A stretch of 64,000 nucleotides of DNA from JARBUG01 sp035628915 (GTDB lineage: Bacteria; Bacillota; Sulfobacillia; Symbiobacteriales; Symbiobacteriaceae), in contig DASPIW010000061.1 of the NCBI GenBank assembly GCA_035628915.1, positions 186,001-250,000 on the forward strand, written 5' to 3'. The translations under genes were made by a program, and so were the position numbers. Below are positions 1 to 8,069 of the stretch, piece by piece. The notes under the pieces were generated by a model that saw only the letters and a program-made list of their open reading frames with translations, ran no database searches and had not been told where the DNA came from. Within the stretch, counting starts at the first letter, position 1. Each line of letters starts with the position of its first letter.

Positions 1-34
1 GGCTCACTACCCACTGAACCGGGAGGTGCATGAC

Positions 35-394
35 ATGTCTGATCGCAGCGGGGCGTTTGTCGTCAGGCCGGCCGAGCTTCATGGCGATCCCAAACGGGTC
101 TTTTTCGACGGAGACGGCCTGGTGAAGGTCTTCTTCCACACCGACAAGCTGATGATGGCCCAGTTCGAGCTGCTGCCCGGACAGGCCCTGACGGTTGATA
201 TTCACCCCAATGGCGACGAGGGCTACTACGTGGCGCAGGGCACGGCTACCGTGCTGCTGCCCGACACGGGGGAGATCCACGAGATTCACACGGGCGAGAT
301 CTACTACATTCCCGCCGGAGTGCGCCACCGGGCCTTCAACCAGCATACCGAAAAGCTGCTGGTGATCGCGTCGATCGCCCCGCAGGTCAAGTAA
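35..394 (+). CDS. small single-domain cupin
   Basis: A 119-residue protein that is essentially one cupin beta-barrel. The conserved core reads HPNGDEGYYVAQG, followed by a proline/glycine turn and IPAGVRHRAF, giving the two His/Glu metal-site motifs expected of a cupin. An in-frame GTG lies at 26, but the ATG at 35 is better placed behind GGGAGG at 21-26. It is the first visible gene of a tight plus-strand operon: 15 bases separate it from the YdaE-like isomerase, and a glycyl radical enzyme follows. Cupins of this size are often sugar or sugar-acid isomerases or sensors. The substrate cannot be read from the sequence, but the neighbouring sugar isomerase makes a carbohydrate-related role the best guess. 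The operon may begin upstream of the window. Confidence 0.8.
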   Translation: MSDRSGAFVVRPAELHGDPKRVFFDGDGLVKVFFHTDKLMMAQFELLPGQALTVDIHPNGDEGYYVAQGTATVLLPDTGEIHEIHTGEIYYIPAGVRHRAFNQHTEKLLVIASIAPQVK

Positions 395-409
395 GGGAGG
401 GACCGTTTC

Positions 410-964
410 ATGGCTATCAGCAAGGCCGCATACGAGGCCGCCTGCAAGGAGGCGCTGGCCTATCTGGACAGGGCGGGTATCGTCCTGTCTGCCGCGGAAA
501 AAGGCGCCCTGGAAGTCGCCGACTTCGGTCTGAACGAGTTTGACCGCTCCGGGTTGACGCTGCTGACCTACATCAACACCGACCGATACTGTGCCAAGGA
601 GCTGATCCTCTTCCCCCGCCAGACCTGCCCGGAACACCGGCACCCCCCGATTCCGGCGGCGGGCAGCCCGGGCAAGCGGGAGACGTTCCGCTGCCGGTAC
701 GGCCGCGTCTACCTGTACGTGGAAGGCCCGGCGGCGGCGGCGCCCGCCTGCCGGCCGCCCGCCAGCCCCGAGGACGCCTACACCGTCTGGCACGAGATCG
801 AACTGAATCCGGGCGACCAGTATACGATCCCGCCCAACACCAAGCACTGGTTCCAGGGCGGGCCGGAAGGCGCCGTGGTCTCCGAGTTCTCCAGCACCAG
901 CCTTGATGAGGCCGATATCTTCTCGGACGCCCGGGTGGTGCGGGCGCCGGAAGTCAGCGCGTAA
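410..964 (+). CDS. YdaE-like D-lyxose ketol-isomerase (cupin)
   Basis: 184 residues. The sequence closely follows Bacillus YdaE, a cupin D-lyxose (D-mannose) isomerase: NTDRYCAKELILFPRQTCPE, then EHRHPP, ETFRCRYGRVYLYVEG, IPPNTKHWFQGG and an SSTSLDEADIF tail. The two His of EHRHPP, the Glu of ETFR and the His of TKHWF are the expected divalent-metal ligands. Known family members interconvert D-lyxose with D-xylulose, or mannose with fructose, in the cytoplasm. The start is the ATG at 410 behind GGGAGGG. It is followed 16 bases later by a glycyl radical enzyme. This suggests that the operon isomerises an aldose or ketose and passes it to radical chemistry, but that coupling is inference. Family assignment is firm; the physiological sugar is not. 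Confidence 0.85.
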   Translation: MAISKAAYEAACKEALAYLDRAGIVLSAAEKGALEVADFGLNEFDRSGLTLLTYINTDRYCAKELILFPRQTCPEHRHPPIPAAGSPGKRETFRCRYGRVYLYVEGPAAAAPACRPPASPEDAYTVWHEIELNPGDQYTIPPNTKHWFQGGPEGAVVSEFSSTSLDEADIFSDARVVRAPEVSA

Positions 965-980
965 CGGGGGGAGATAGACA

Positions 981-3260
981 ATGGCGGAGGGGACGGATTT
1001 CACAATGGAGACGAAGCCCGCGGAGCTGGAGCGCAAGCCCATGGACTTCACCGTGGAGCGGCATTTCACGGACGTGTACCGGCAGTACCGGGAGGCGCAC
1101 CCGGCCATTCGGGAAGCGATGTGCCTCAAAGCCCAGTTCCCCGGCTACCTGCGCACGCTGCAGCCCGGCGACCTGGTGGCGGGGCGCCATGAGATGGGCT
1201 ATGTCGGCTTCTCGCCCATCGAAGGGTGGGTCAACCTGGCCTACTACATCAAGCGGGACGAGCTGCAAGTCCTGCTGAAGCGGCCGGACTTGCTGCCGGA
1301 GGAGAGCCGGCAGATCGAAGAGCTGATGACCTACTGGCTGGATGAGTGCACGGCGGCCAAAGTGCGGGCGGCCTATACCCCGGCCATGGAACAGGCGATT
1401 CCCACGACGGAATGGACGGTGGTGGAAGGGATCGGCTTCCCCATCTACCGCATGCTGGGCGCCTTCCTCGACTTTGACAAGCTGTGCCGGCTGGGGCTGC
1501 CCGGACTGCGGGCGGAGATCGAAGCCGCCCGCTCCCGGACCGCTGATGCGGAAGCTCGGACGCTCTATGAGGCGATGCTGCTCTCCCTGGAAACCGTCGC
1601 TGATTGCTGCCTCTGGTACGCAGAGCAGGTGGAAGCACAGGCGGGGGCCACTCCCGCGGCGGCGCGGCGGGCCGAGCTGAGTGAACTGGCGGGAGTGCTG
1701 CGACATATCAGCGGGCGGCGCCCGGAGACGTTCTACCAGGCGGCGCAGCTGGCCTGGCTCTGGGCCGTCATGTCCGGCCACCGCAACTACGGGCGCATCG
1801 ACGTCTACCTGGGCGACTTCTACACGGCTGACCTGGCCGCCGGCCGGATTACCGAGGCGAAGGCGCTGGCGATTCTGCAGTCGATCTGGCGGCTGGTCGC
1901 GGCGCGCAACCTGATTTACGACGGGCGCTTCATCATCGGCGGCAAGGGGCGGCGCAACCCGGAGAACGCTGACCGGGTGGCGATGCTGGCCATGGAAGCG
2001 ACCCGCACCGTCCTTACCAGCGAACCCCAACTGACGCTCCGCTTCTACCAGGGCCAGAACCCGGCTCTTTACGAAAAGGCGCTTACAGTCATCGGCGAAG
2101 GCCGGACCTACCCCCTCCTCTATAACGATGACGTAAATGTGCCGGCCGTGGCCAACGCTTTTTCCGTCACGCTCGAAGAAGCCGAGCACTACATGCCGTT
2201 CAGCTGCGGCGAATATGTGCTCGACCACTGCTCCTACGGCTCGCCCAATGGCATCATCAACCTGACGCAGGCCCTGATTGCGGCCCTGCATGGCGGCCGG
2301 GACGGGCTGACGGGCCGCCTGATCGGCCTGGAGACCGGGCCGGCGGAGTCGCTCGACACGTTTGAGAAGGTCTGGACAGCCTACGCCCGGCAGGTGGAGT
2401 ACTACCTGGACATCCTGGCGGACTTCCAGTCGCTCGAGCACCGCATCGTCGGGCAGGAGGCGCCGTTCCTGCTCACCTCCATGCTCTACGATGACTGCAT
2501 CGCGCGCGGCAAGGGCGTTTTCGGCGGCGGCGTGCGCTACTTCGGTGGCACGATGGAGTCGTATGGGCAGACCAACGCCGCGGACAGCCTGACGGCCATC
2601 CAAGAAGTCGTCTTTGAGAAGAAGCTGCTCACCCTGCCTGAACTGGTCAAGATGCTCGATGCCGACTTCGCGGGCTACGAACAGCAGCGCAAGTGGCTGC
2701 TGAACGCTCCCAAGTACGGCAACGACAACGATGTCGCCGACGCCATGGCGGTCCGGGTGCATGAGCACGTCTGCAACTACACCCGCTACCAGCGGGAGCG
2801 GACCGACCTGCATTCCTATCTGGTCGTGCTGATCAATAACCAGGTCAACACAATCTGGGGCCGGCTGACGGGCGCCTCGCCCGACGGCCGCAAGGCCCGG
2901 ACGTACCTGGCCAATGCCAACAACCCCGCCCCGGGCATGGACCGCAAGGGCCTCACCGCGCTGCTCAACTCACTGGTCAAGCTGGATCCGGCGATCCATG
3001 CCGGCGCCGTGCAGAACATGAAGTTCAGCAAGGAGCTCTTCACCACCGGGCGCAAGCAGACCGAGGCGCTGCTGGACACCTACTGGGAGAAAGGCAGCCA
3101 GGCGATGATCACGGTGGTCAGCAAAGGCGACCTGGAAGCCGCCATGCAGGAGCCGGAGAAGTACACACACATTTTTGTGCGGGTGGGCGGCTTCAGTGCG
3201 CGGTTCGTGGACCTGCGGCGGGAGACGCAGCTGGAAGTGCTGAACCGAACGCTGTACTAG
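981..3260 (+). CDS. glycyl radical enzyme (PFL family), unassigned substrate
   Basis: 759 residues, a normal length for the pyruvate formate-lyase/glycerol dehydratase superfamily. The C-terminal radical loop reads FVRVGGFSARFVDL, with the radical glycine at about Gly737. The catalytic thiyl cysteine is about Cys409 in YMPFSCGEYVLDH, keeping the Cys-x-Glu spacing (Glu411) used by the eliminases. The usual motif in dehydratases, decarboxylases and choline or isethionate lyases is GCVE; here it is SCGE, so none of the familiar substrates can be assigned. The start is ATG 981 behind GGGGGGAG. Its activating enzyme lies 84 bases downstream and two cupins, one a YdaE-type isomerase, lie upstream, so a sugar-derived or polyol substrate is plausible. 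The enzyme would be oxygen-sensitive and cytoplasmic, implying anaerobic expression. A 619-codon antisense frame exists but is a GC-driven shadow. Confidence 0.92.
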   Translation: MAEGTDFTMETKPAELERKPMDFTVERHFTDVYRQYREAHPAIREAMCLKAQFPGYLRTLQPGDLVAGRHEMGYVGFSPIEGWVNLAYYIKRDELQVLLKRPDLLPEESRQIEELMTYWLDECTAAKVRAAYTPAMEQAIPTTEWTVVEGIGFPIYRMLGAFLDFDKLCRLGLPGLRAEIEAARSRTADAEARTLYEAMLLSLETVADCCLWYAEQVEAQAGATPAAARRAELSELAGVLRHISGRRPETFYQAAQLAWLWAVMSGHRNYGRIDVYLGDFYTADLAAGRITEAKALAILQSIWRLVAARNLIYDGRFIIGGKGRRNPENADRVAMLAMEATRTVLTSEPQLTLRFYQGQNPALYEKALTVIGEGRTYPLLYNDDVNVPAVANAFSVTLEEAEHYMPFSCGEYVLDHCSYGSPNGIINLTQALIAALHGGRDGLTGRLIGLETGPAESLDTFEKVWTAYARQVEYYLDILADFQSLEHRIVGQEAPFLLTSMLYDDCIARGKGVFGGGVRYFGGTMESYGQTNAADSLTAIQEVVFEKKLLTLPELVKMLDADFAGYEQQRKWLLNAPKYGNDNDVADAMAVRVHEHVCNYTRYQRERTDLHSYLVVLINNQVNTIWGRLTGASPDGRKARTYLANANNPAPGMDRKGLTALLNSLVKLDPAIHAGAVQNMKFSKELFTTGRKQTEALLDTYWEKGSQAMITVVSKGDLEAAMQEPEKYTHIFVRVGGFSARFVDLRRETQLEVLNRTLY

Positions 3261-3264
3261 TCTA

Positions 3265-3294
3265 GTGCGGCGCCGCGCAGCGGCGAGGCCGCAC
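3265..3294 (+). other. intercistronic hairpin between GRE and activase
   Basis: GTGCGGC at 3265-3271 pairs with GCCGCAC at 3288-3294, and an inner CCGC/GCGG pair lies inside. There is no U-tract, so it is not a typical terminator. It may stabilise the upstream mRNA or attenuate expression of the activase, which is needed only in catalytic amounts. That role is inference. Confidence 0.5.
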
Positions 3295-3344
3295 GGAACC
3301 CGTAAATGGCGCATCAGCGCCGAGAAGGGGCGGGAGGCCGGTTG

Positions 3345-4241
3345 ATGAGAACGGGGATCGTCTTCGACATCCAGCGTTTCGCCCTGCATGACGGGCCGGG
3401 CATCCGAACGACGGTCTTCCTCAAGGGCTGCCCGCTCCGTTGCCTCTGGTGCCATAACCCGGAGTCCCAACAGAGCCGGATCCAGTACTCATTTTCCTAC
3501 GACAAGTGCGGTCCGTGCCAGGAGTCCGGCCACGCCTGCCTGCAGGGGGTACGGCTGGAGGCCGGGGCGATCGTCCACGACCGAGCGCTCATTACCCCGG
3601 CGGCCTTCGACCTGTGCCCCGCCGACGCCATTACCACCGTGGGCCGGGAGATGAGCGTGGCGGAGATCATGGCGGAAGTGGAGCGGGACCGGGCCTACTA
3701 CGCCAGGTCCGGCGGGGGGCTGACCATTTCGGGCGGCGAGCCGATGCAGCAGTTCGACTTCTGCCTGGCCCTGGCGCAGGCTGCCAAAGCCGCCGGATTG
3801 CACGTCTGCCTCGACACGTCCGGACATGCGCCCCGGGAGCGGTTTGCCGTCATCCTGCCCTACGTGGACCTGTTCCTTTACGACTATAAGGAGACGGACC
3901 CCGACCGGCACCGGGAGTTTACTAAGGTGGCGCCGGACTTGATTGCAGCCAATCTCGAACTGCTCTGCAGCCGGGGCGCCGCCGTCCGGCTCCGCTGCCC
4001 GCTGGTGCCCGGCCTGAATGACACGCCGGCGCACATGCAGGGCATCGCGGCACTGGCCGCCCGCTACCCCGGGCTCGAGGCGGTCGAGATCATGGCCTAT
4101 CACGACATGGGCAATCACAAGGCAGAGCGGGTCGGGCAGAAGGCGCCCCTGGCCGGGCTGAAAACCGTCACTGACGATGTGAAAAAGTCCTGGCTCCGTG
4201 AGCTGCACGCCCTGGGCTGTACGGGCGCCCGCCTGGGATAG
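3345..4241 (+). CDS. glycyl radical enzyme activating enzyme (radical SAM)
   Basis: 298 residues from the ATG at 3345, which has GGGAGG about 10 bases upstream. An earlier in-frame ATG at 3306 lacks a good ribosome site. The N-terminus reads FDIQRFALHDGPGIRTTVF, followed by the radical SAM cluster motif GCPLRCLWCHNPES (Cys-x3-Cys-x2-Cys), which is characteristic of PFL-activase proteins. A cysteine-containing insert (KCGPCQESGHAC, then LCPADAI) is a reduced version of the ferredoxin-like insert that carries auxiliary [4Fe-4S] clusters in eliminase-type activases. GGGLTISGGEPMQQ is the SAM-binding GGE motif. It abstracts a hydrogen from the radical glycine of the enzyme encoded just upstream. 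It is the last gene of the operon; a hairpin with a T-run follows at 4251-4294. Confidence 0.93.
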   Translation: MRTGIVFDIQRFALHDGPGIRTTVFLKGCPLRCLWCHNPESQQSRIQYSFSYDKCGPCQESGHACLQGVRLEAGAIVHDRALITPAAFDLCPADAITTVGREMSVAEIMAEVERDRAYYARSGGGLTISGGEPMQQFDFCLALAQAAKAAGLHVCLDTSGHAPRERFAVILPYVDLFLYDYKETDPDRHREFTKVAPDLIAANLELLCSRGAAVRLRCPLVPGLNDTPAHMQGIAALAARYPGLEAVEIMAYHDMGNHKAERVGQKAPLAGLKTVTDDVKKSWLRELHALGCTGARLG

Positions 4242-4250
4242 CAGGTTCAT

Positions 4251-4294
4251 CCACCTCCCCCACCGGCATACGGTGGAGCGGAGGTGGTTTTTTT
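4251..4294 (+). terminator. hairpin with T-run; terminator and recombinase leader structure
   Basis: The outer stem is CCACCTC (4251-4257) with GAGGTGG (4281-4287). The inner stem is CCACCG (4260-4265) with CGGTGG (4271-4276) around a GCATA loop, followed by seven T. It can terminate the GRE operon. The same structure recurs at 54554-54590 before another recombinase, with a C-G to T-A compensating change in the inner stem. The 3' arm also holds the GGAGGTGG ribosome site of the leader ORF at 4293. Confidence 0.75.
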
Positions 4295-4478
4295 GTCTGC
4301 TCCCAGCCGCGATGTCCTGCTCCGTGCCCTGAGATGGCTGCAGAGTGAGGTGGAGCCTGTTGTTGGTGATCATCTACCTCCGGGTGTCGACGGAAGAGCA
4401 GGCGAAGAAAGGCTTCAGTCTGCCGGACCAGCGCGACGCGTGCCGGGCACGGGCCGCGGCGATTGCCCGCGAGACTGA
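4293..4478 (+). CDS. small leader ORF overlapping recombinase start
   Basis: A 61-codon frame starting at TTG 4293, just after the GGAGGTGG sequence in the hairpin's 3' arm. The first part reads SAPSRDVLLRALRWLQSEVE. A second copy at 54596 encodes SAPSREVLLRVLRWLDEEVQ before a related recombinase, so this amino-acid frame is conserved. The conservation stops where the recombinase frame begins (about 4345), and the two then overlap in different frames. Possible roles are translational coupling, a regulatory leader peptide, or the N-terminal part of a recombinase made by frameshifting. No known domain was recognised. Confidence 0.5.
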   Translation: MSAPSRDVLLRALRWLQSEVEPVVGDHLPPGVDGRAGEERLQSAGPARRVPGTGRGDCPRD

Positions 4479-5859
4479 TGCCGATGTGCAGATGGAGGAG
4501 TTTGTCGACACCTTCGGCGGCGACGTGCTGGAGCGCCCGGTTCTCGAGCAGATGCGCTCCTTCGTCCGGGCGCACCGGCCGGACTGGTTCATCTGTATGG
4601 ACCCGGACCGCTTCTCCCGCAGCCTGACCGCCCAGCTGCTGATTACGGATGAGATCGAGCGGGCGGGGACCCGGCTCGCCTTCGTGCAGCACAACTACGA
4701 AAAGACGGCGGAGGGGCGCCTCTTCTACCAACTGCGCGGCGCCGTCGCCGAGTTTGAAAAGGCGAAGATTCTGGAGCGCACGGCCCGCGGCAAGCGCCGC
4801 AAGCTCAGGGAAGGCAGGCGATCCAACGGGGCGGCGCCCTACGGCTACCGGCACAACGCCGCCTCGGACGAACTGGAGGTCTACGAGCCGGAGGCCCAGT
4901 GGGTTCGCCTCATCTTCCAATGGGTAGCTGACGAGCACCTGACCTACTACCAGATTGTGCGCCGCCTGCGGGAACTGGGGGTCGCCACGAAGCGGGGCGG
5001 CACCTGGCGGGAAGCAACCGTGGCCTACATGCTGAAGAACACGACGTACGTCGGGCAGATGGTCTGCAACCGGTTTGATTCGGTGGGCCAGAGTGCCTAC
5101 CGCCGCCTCCCCCGGGAGAAACGGGTGGCAATGACGCACCGGGAGCGGCCGGCAACTGACTGGCTAGTCGCCCCAGTCCCGGCGATTATCGACCAGAACA
5201 CCTTTGATCTGGTGCAGCGTCTACTCGGGACGTACGTCCGCCGGGGCGGGCCGCGGGGCGGCCACCTGCTCAGCATGCTGCTGAAGTGCGGGCGCTGCGG
5301 GGCCGGCATGGCTTACAACCGCAGACGCGGTGCCTACGTTCGCTGCAACCGGCGGTTTGCGGACCTCCGCAACTACGCGAGCGCGACCCGCTGCACCATG
5401 CCAACGCTTTGCGTCGACAGGATCGAAAAAGGCGTTTGGGAGACCGTGTGCGGGTGGCTCCTGGATCCGGACCTCCACAGGGAGACTCACCGTCACGCCC
5501 TGAAGCTCGACCGGCCTGCAACGGAAATCCCCGCCCTTGAGCAGCAGTTGGCGGAAAAGCAAGCCGAACAGGCTCTGATCATCCGAAAGCAGATGAAGCG
5601 GCTGCTGACAGAGAAGACGGCAGACGCCATGCTGAGGGCAGCGGCGGAACAGATCAGCCATTTGCAGTCGCGGCTGGCTGGTCTGCGCAAGCGGGCCGGC
5701 CGGGGGGCGGTCCCGCCCCGGGGCGCGCCAGCCGGCCCCGCAACCACCGCCGAGCGGCTCGCGCGCCTGGACCACGCGCAAAGGGTCCACCTGATCAGAC
5801 AGATCATCCGGGCAGTCACCGTCCACGAAGACGGAACGTGGACAGTCACCGCCTACTAA
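4345..5859 (+). CDS. large serine recombinase (rec1)
   Basis: 504 residues. The N-terminal resolvase domain begins VIIYLRVSTEEQAKKGFSLP, with the Ser of RVST as the predicted nucleophile, and DPDRFSR matches the conserved DRxxR region. The middle recombinase domain starts around NGAAPYGYRHN. A zinc ribbon follows (KCGRCGAGMAYN, then CNRR and CTMP), then a coiled coil rich in Leu, Glu and Gln (about 390-440). This is the standard layout of integrases of phages, integrative elements and SpoIVCA-type excisions. The GTG at 4345 is the furthest plausible start; one of the TTG/GTG codons nearer VIIYLR is also possible. It is about 70% similar by eye to the recombinase at 54663. A 50-bp repeat begins exactly at its stop codon, suggesting that an element end lies there. 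Confidence 0.93.
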   Translation: MRWSLLLVIIYLRVSTEEQAKKGFSLPDQRDACRARAAAIARETDADVQMEEFVDTFGGDVLERPVLEQMRSFVRAHRPDWFICMDPDRFSRSLTAQLLITDEIERAGTRLAFVQHNYEKTAEGRLFYQLRGAVAEFEKAKILERTARGKRRKLREGRRSNGAAPYGYRHNAASDELEVYEPEAQWVRLIFQWVADEHLTYYQIVRRLRELGVATKRGGTWREATVAYMLKNTTYVGQMVCNRFDSVGQSAYRRLPREKRVAMTHRERPATDWLVAPVPAIIDQNTFDLVQRLLGTYVRRGGPRGGHLLSMLLKCGRCGAGMAYNRRRGAYVRCNRRFADLRNYASATRCTMPTLCVDRIEKGVWETVCGWLLDPDLHRETHRHALKLDRPATEIPALEQQLAEKQAEQALIIRKQMKRLLTEKTADAMLRAAAEQISHLQSRLAGLRKRAGRGAVPPRGAPAGPATTAERLARLDHAQRVHLIRQIIRAVTVHEDGTWTVTAY

Positions 5860-5906
5860 ATGCTCAAGAGCGTTTTGAATTTGGTAGACACAATGGACAA
5901 GCCCCG
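5857..5906. repeat. imperfect direct repeat, copy A (left side of peptide island)
   Basis: Fifty bases beginning at the rec1 stop codon match 22807-22856 at 45 of 50 positions. The core AGAGCGTTTTGAATTTGG is identical, and AATGGACAAGCCCCG is shared at the end. The two copies bracket the whole peptide-biosynthesis island, 16,950 bases apart. They are possible element ends, but serine integrase att sites normally share a much shorter core, so a duplicated element tail is an alternative. Confidence 0.6.
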
Positions 5907-5914
5907 TGCAACGA

Positions 5915-5945
5915 CGAAGCCGCCACAGAGGGCGGCTTCGTTTTT
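5915..5945 (+). terminator. rho-independent terminator after rec1
   Basis: CGAAGCCGCC (5915-5924) and GGCGGCTTCG (5931-5940) form a perfect 10-bp stem with a 6-base loop, followed by TTTTT. It lies 55 bases after the rec1 stop. Confidence 0.88.
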
Positions 5946-6292
5946 CGGTTCACTTGGGCGTCGGTCCAGCACCTACTGTACTAAAGTGCGATTCATCTAG
6001 CCGGCCCAGCAGGCAGTACCACCCCGTCCCTTTCGGCCGACGCCGCCACCTCTTCGGCCAGATCGTGAGCGCTTTGGAAAGCCTGTCCCGATCCATGTGG
6101 CGGAGTTCTTTTCCCGGAATTCTTTGTGTGAGCGGGGTCGGCCAATTCCCCCATAGAGAGGGCTCTGGAATCTCCGTACCTCCACAGGGTGTGTGCCTCG
6201 GACTCATAGCCACCCTCCTGCAACAACCCAGTCTCCAAGAAGCGTTCACTCACATGTCCCTACCGTTGACGCAGGTGTTTTGTTTCTGAACA
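5946..6292. other. gene-poor stretch before the peptide island
   Basis: No supportable gene was found. Several short frames exist on both strands, but none has a ribosome site plus protein-like composition. The minus-strand frame at 5993-6253 is the most protein-like and could be a decayed fragment. Confidence 0.4.
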
Positions 6293-6331
6293 GGGACTTT
6301 CGTCCTGGGTTTTCTCTGGGACAAAAGTCCC
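6293..6331. promoter_or_regulatory. two DosR/NreC-like operator boxes
   Basis: GGGACTTTCGTCCT (6293-6306) and the perfect palindrome GGGACAAAAGTCCC (6318-6331) lie in tandem, with centres 25 bases apart. The GGGAC-N4-GTCCC form matches the known DosR-type (NarL/LuxR family response regulator) consensus. They sit about 90 bases upstream of a candidate promoter and 150 bases upstream of the first biosynthetic gene. No such regulator is encoded in the window, so control would be in trans. Confidence 0.55.
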
Positions 6332-6393
6332 TGAGCGTGCACCAATATAGTCAGCAAATAGTGATAAAAAATATTAGCAAGAATTAAACAACC

Positions 6394-6421
6394 TTAACAG
6401 TAGTCGAGATAGTTCTAAATA
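6394..6421 (+). promoter_or_regulatory. candidate promoter of the peptide island
   Basis: TTAACA (6394-6399) and TAAATA (6416-6421) are separated by 16 bases inside a locally AT-rich stretch (6340-6430), in an otherwise GC-rich region. The spacing and position, about 65 bases before the start at 6485, fit a sigma-A-like promoter. It was assigned by eye only. Confidence 0.4.
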
Positions 6422-6484
6422 GACTATCATTTGGAGGATGAAACAATTTCGTGGGCGAAAAATACCGCACACGGAGGAGCTTGC

Positions 6485-7990
6485 ATGAGCGAATGTTGGA
6501 AAGAACAAAGCCGGGAGATCGAACCGGAGCAAATCGACCCTGTCGCCCCTCCCTGCGAAGTCGAACTGGAGCTAACTCGCGCCTGCAACCTTCGGTGTCC
6601 CCACTGTTGGGCCGCGGGCGGCCAACCGGCAGCCAGCGAGCTGTCCACAGATGCGTGGCTGCGCATCATTCGTGAGTTGGGCGACATGGGGGTCATGTCC
6701 GTCGTACTCAGCGGCGGAGAGCCGTTCATGCGGCGAGACCTGCTGCAGCTGGCCCGGGGGTCCACAGAGGCAGGCCTTTCCACGGTTATCTCCTGTACGG
6801 GCTGGCATGTGACCGACCAGGTAGCGCAGGAACTGGCGGCACTCGGGGGAATTGGCGTCAGCATCAGTCTCGACGGGCCCCGTGAACTGCACGACCGCTT
6901 CCGCCAGGTTCCCGGCGCCTTCGACCACGCCATCAGCGCGATTCGGGTCCTGTCGCGTGCGGGGATCTCCGTCGGTGCGACGTTCATGGTTACGGAACTT
7001 TCGGCTGGGAATTTCCGAGAAACGGCGGCGCTGGCCGCCGAGGCGGGCGCCCGGGTGATGAGCGTGGGGCAGTGTGGAACCTTCGGGCGGTCGTCTCTGG
7101 AGCTGGCGCTGTCCTGGGACCGCTGGCAGGAATTCATCTGTACCGTCACTGACCAGGCAAAAGCCGGCGAACTGCCACTGCCGGTCCGGGGGGTGTGGAC
7201 CGGGGGATGGCAACTCTATCTGCCCTTAGAGGACCGGCTGGCAGACGCCTTCTCGCCTTCCGTCTGGCGCAAGCCTCCCGAGGTGACCCCCGATTGCGGC
7301 ATGTGCGCTGCCGGCAGCCTGGCCTGCGGCATTGATCCCGAGGGATACCTCTACCCCTGTGCCACTATGAGTTCGTACCCGCGGCTTCGGTGCGGTTCGG
7401 TGGCGGACGAAGGCTTTTCGGCCGTATGGCAGCGGTCCCGACTGCTGCACCACGTGCGCTCACTAGACTACCGAGAGCTGCACCCCTGCGCCGGATGCTC
7501 GGTGGGAACTCTCTGCCACGCCGGCTGCATTGCCTGCACCTTTGGATTGACCGGTCAACTCCACCGCCCCGATCCACGTTGCCCGCGTGTGGCCGGTGAA
7601 GGGGCCGCAACTGCCGATCTAGCTGCGCCCCAGATCCCTTCCGGCGAGCCCTATTTGCTGCCCCTGACAGCCCTGGCACGGGAGACCGTGGAAGGCCAGG
7701 GCAGCGACTACCTGGAGATTCTGGGCGCCGGCCGCCGGTTTCTGCGGTACCCGCGCACGGTGGTCGCTGTGGCTCCGGGTGGAGTGTATGTCTACCTGAA
7801 CCGGTCAGCCCTTAGCATGCTGCGGGAAGTGGCGCTGGCTGAGACGCAGGGGGCGGCGGTGCATGCCATCGCCCAACGCTTTCAGATCAGTGAAGAGCGG
7901 GCCCGCACCGACCTGGCCTGGCTGCTGAATGAACTGGCGCACAACGGGTTCTTGCCGCTTCCAGCGGTTGGCCGTTTCCTAAACGAGTAG
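6485..7990 (+). CDS. radical SAM/SPASM peptide maturase 1 with C-terminal PqqD-like domain
   Basis: 501 residues from the ATG at 6485, behind GGAGGAG; an upstream TTG at 6431 is less likely. The radical SAM motif RACNLRCPHC places cysteines at about 34, 38 and 41, and SGGEPF is the SAM-binding motif. A SPASM-type auxiliary cluster region follows (CGMCAAGSLACGIDPEGYLY, then CAGCSVGTLCHAGC and DPRCPRV). The last 70 residues (YLNRSALSMLREV ... LLNELAHNGFLPL) look like a winged-helix PqqD/RRE leader-binding domain, placed at the C-terminus rather than the usual N-terminus or separate protein. SPASM enzymes of this type install C-C or thioether crosslinks, or epimerise or oxidise residues in ribosomal peptides. 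It lies just upstream of the precursor gene and is clearly paralogous to the enzyme at 8278. Confidence 0.92.
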   Translation: MSECWKEQSREIEPEQIDPVAPPCEVELELTRACNLRCPHCWAAGGQPAASELSTDAWLRIIRELGDMGVMSVVLSGGEPFMRRDLLQLARGSTEAGLSTVISCTGWHVTDQVAQELAALGGIGVSISLDGPRELHDRFRQVPGAFDHAISAIRVLSRAGISVGATFMVTELSAGNFRETAALAAEAGARVMSVGQCGTFGRSSLELALSWDRWQEFICTVTDQAKAGELPLPVRGVWTGGWQLYLPLEDRLADAFSPSVWRKPPEVTPDCGMCAAGSLACGIDPEGYLYPCATMSSYPRLRCGSVADEGFSAVWQRSRLLHHVRSLDYRELHPCAGCSVGTLCHAGCIACTFGLTGQLHRPDPRCPRVAGEGAATADLAAPQIPSGEPYLLPLTALARETVEGQGSDYLEILGAGRRFLRYPRTVVAVAPGGVYVYLNRSALSMLREVALAETQGAAVHAIAQRFQISEERARTDLAWLLNELAHNGFLPLPAVGRFLNE

Positions 7991-8006
7991 CCACTACGTA
8001 TTCACC

Positions 8007-8026
8007 CTTGCGGGATTGCCCGCAAG
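8007..8026 (+). other. hairpin upstream of precursor gene
   Basis: CTTGCGGG (8007-8014) and CCCGCAAG (8019-8026) form a perfect 8-bp stem with a 4-base loop and no T-run. With the hairpin at 8220-8252 it frames the precursor gene, an arrangement often used to set precursor mRNA level apart from the enzymes. Confidence 0.55.
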
Positions 8027-8069
8027 TCATGCACCGGTGCGCCTGTATTCAGAAAGGAGGTGACCCAAG

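Noticed and set aside
954..2813. Long antisense frame of 619 codons opposite the glycyl radical enzyme
   Set aside because: GC-rich shadow: its product has no domain or membrane pattern, while the plus-strand gene carries all glycyl radical enzyme motifs.
3345..4241. Considered whether the activase is a radical SAM enzyme of the peptide pathway
   Set aside because: Motif context (FALHDGPGIRT, GCPLRCLWCHNPES) and position after the glycyl radical gene make it the GRE activase. The peptide island begins only after the rec1 terminator.
5906..6289. 127-codon plus-strand frame after rec1
   Set aside because: It starts inside a terminator and has no ribosome site or protein-like segment.
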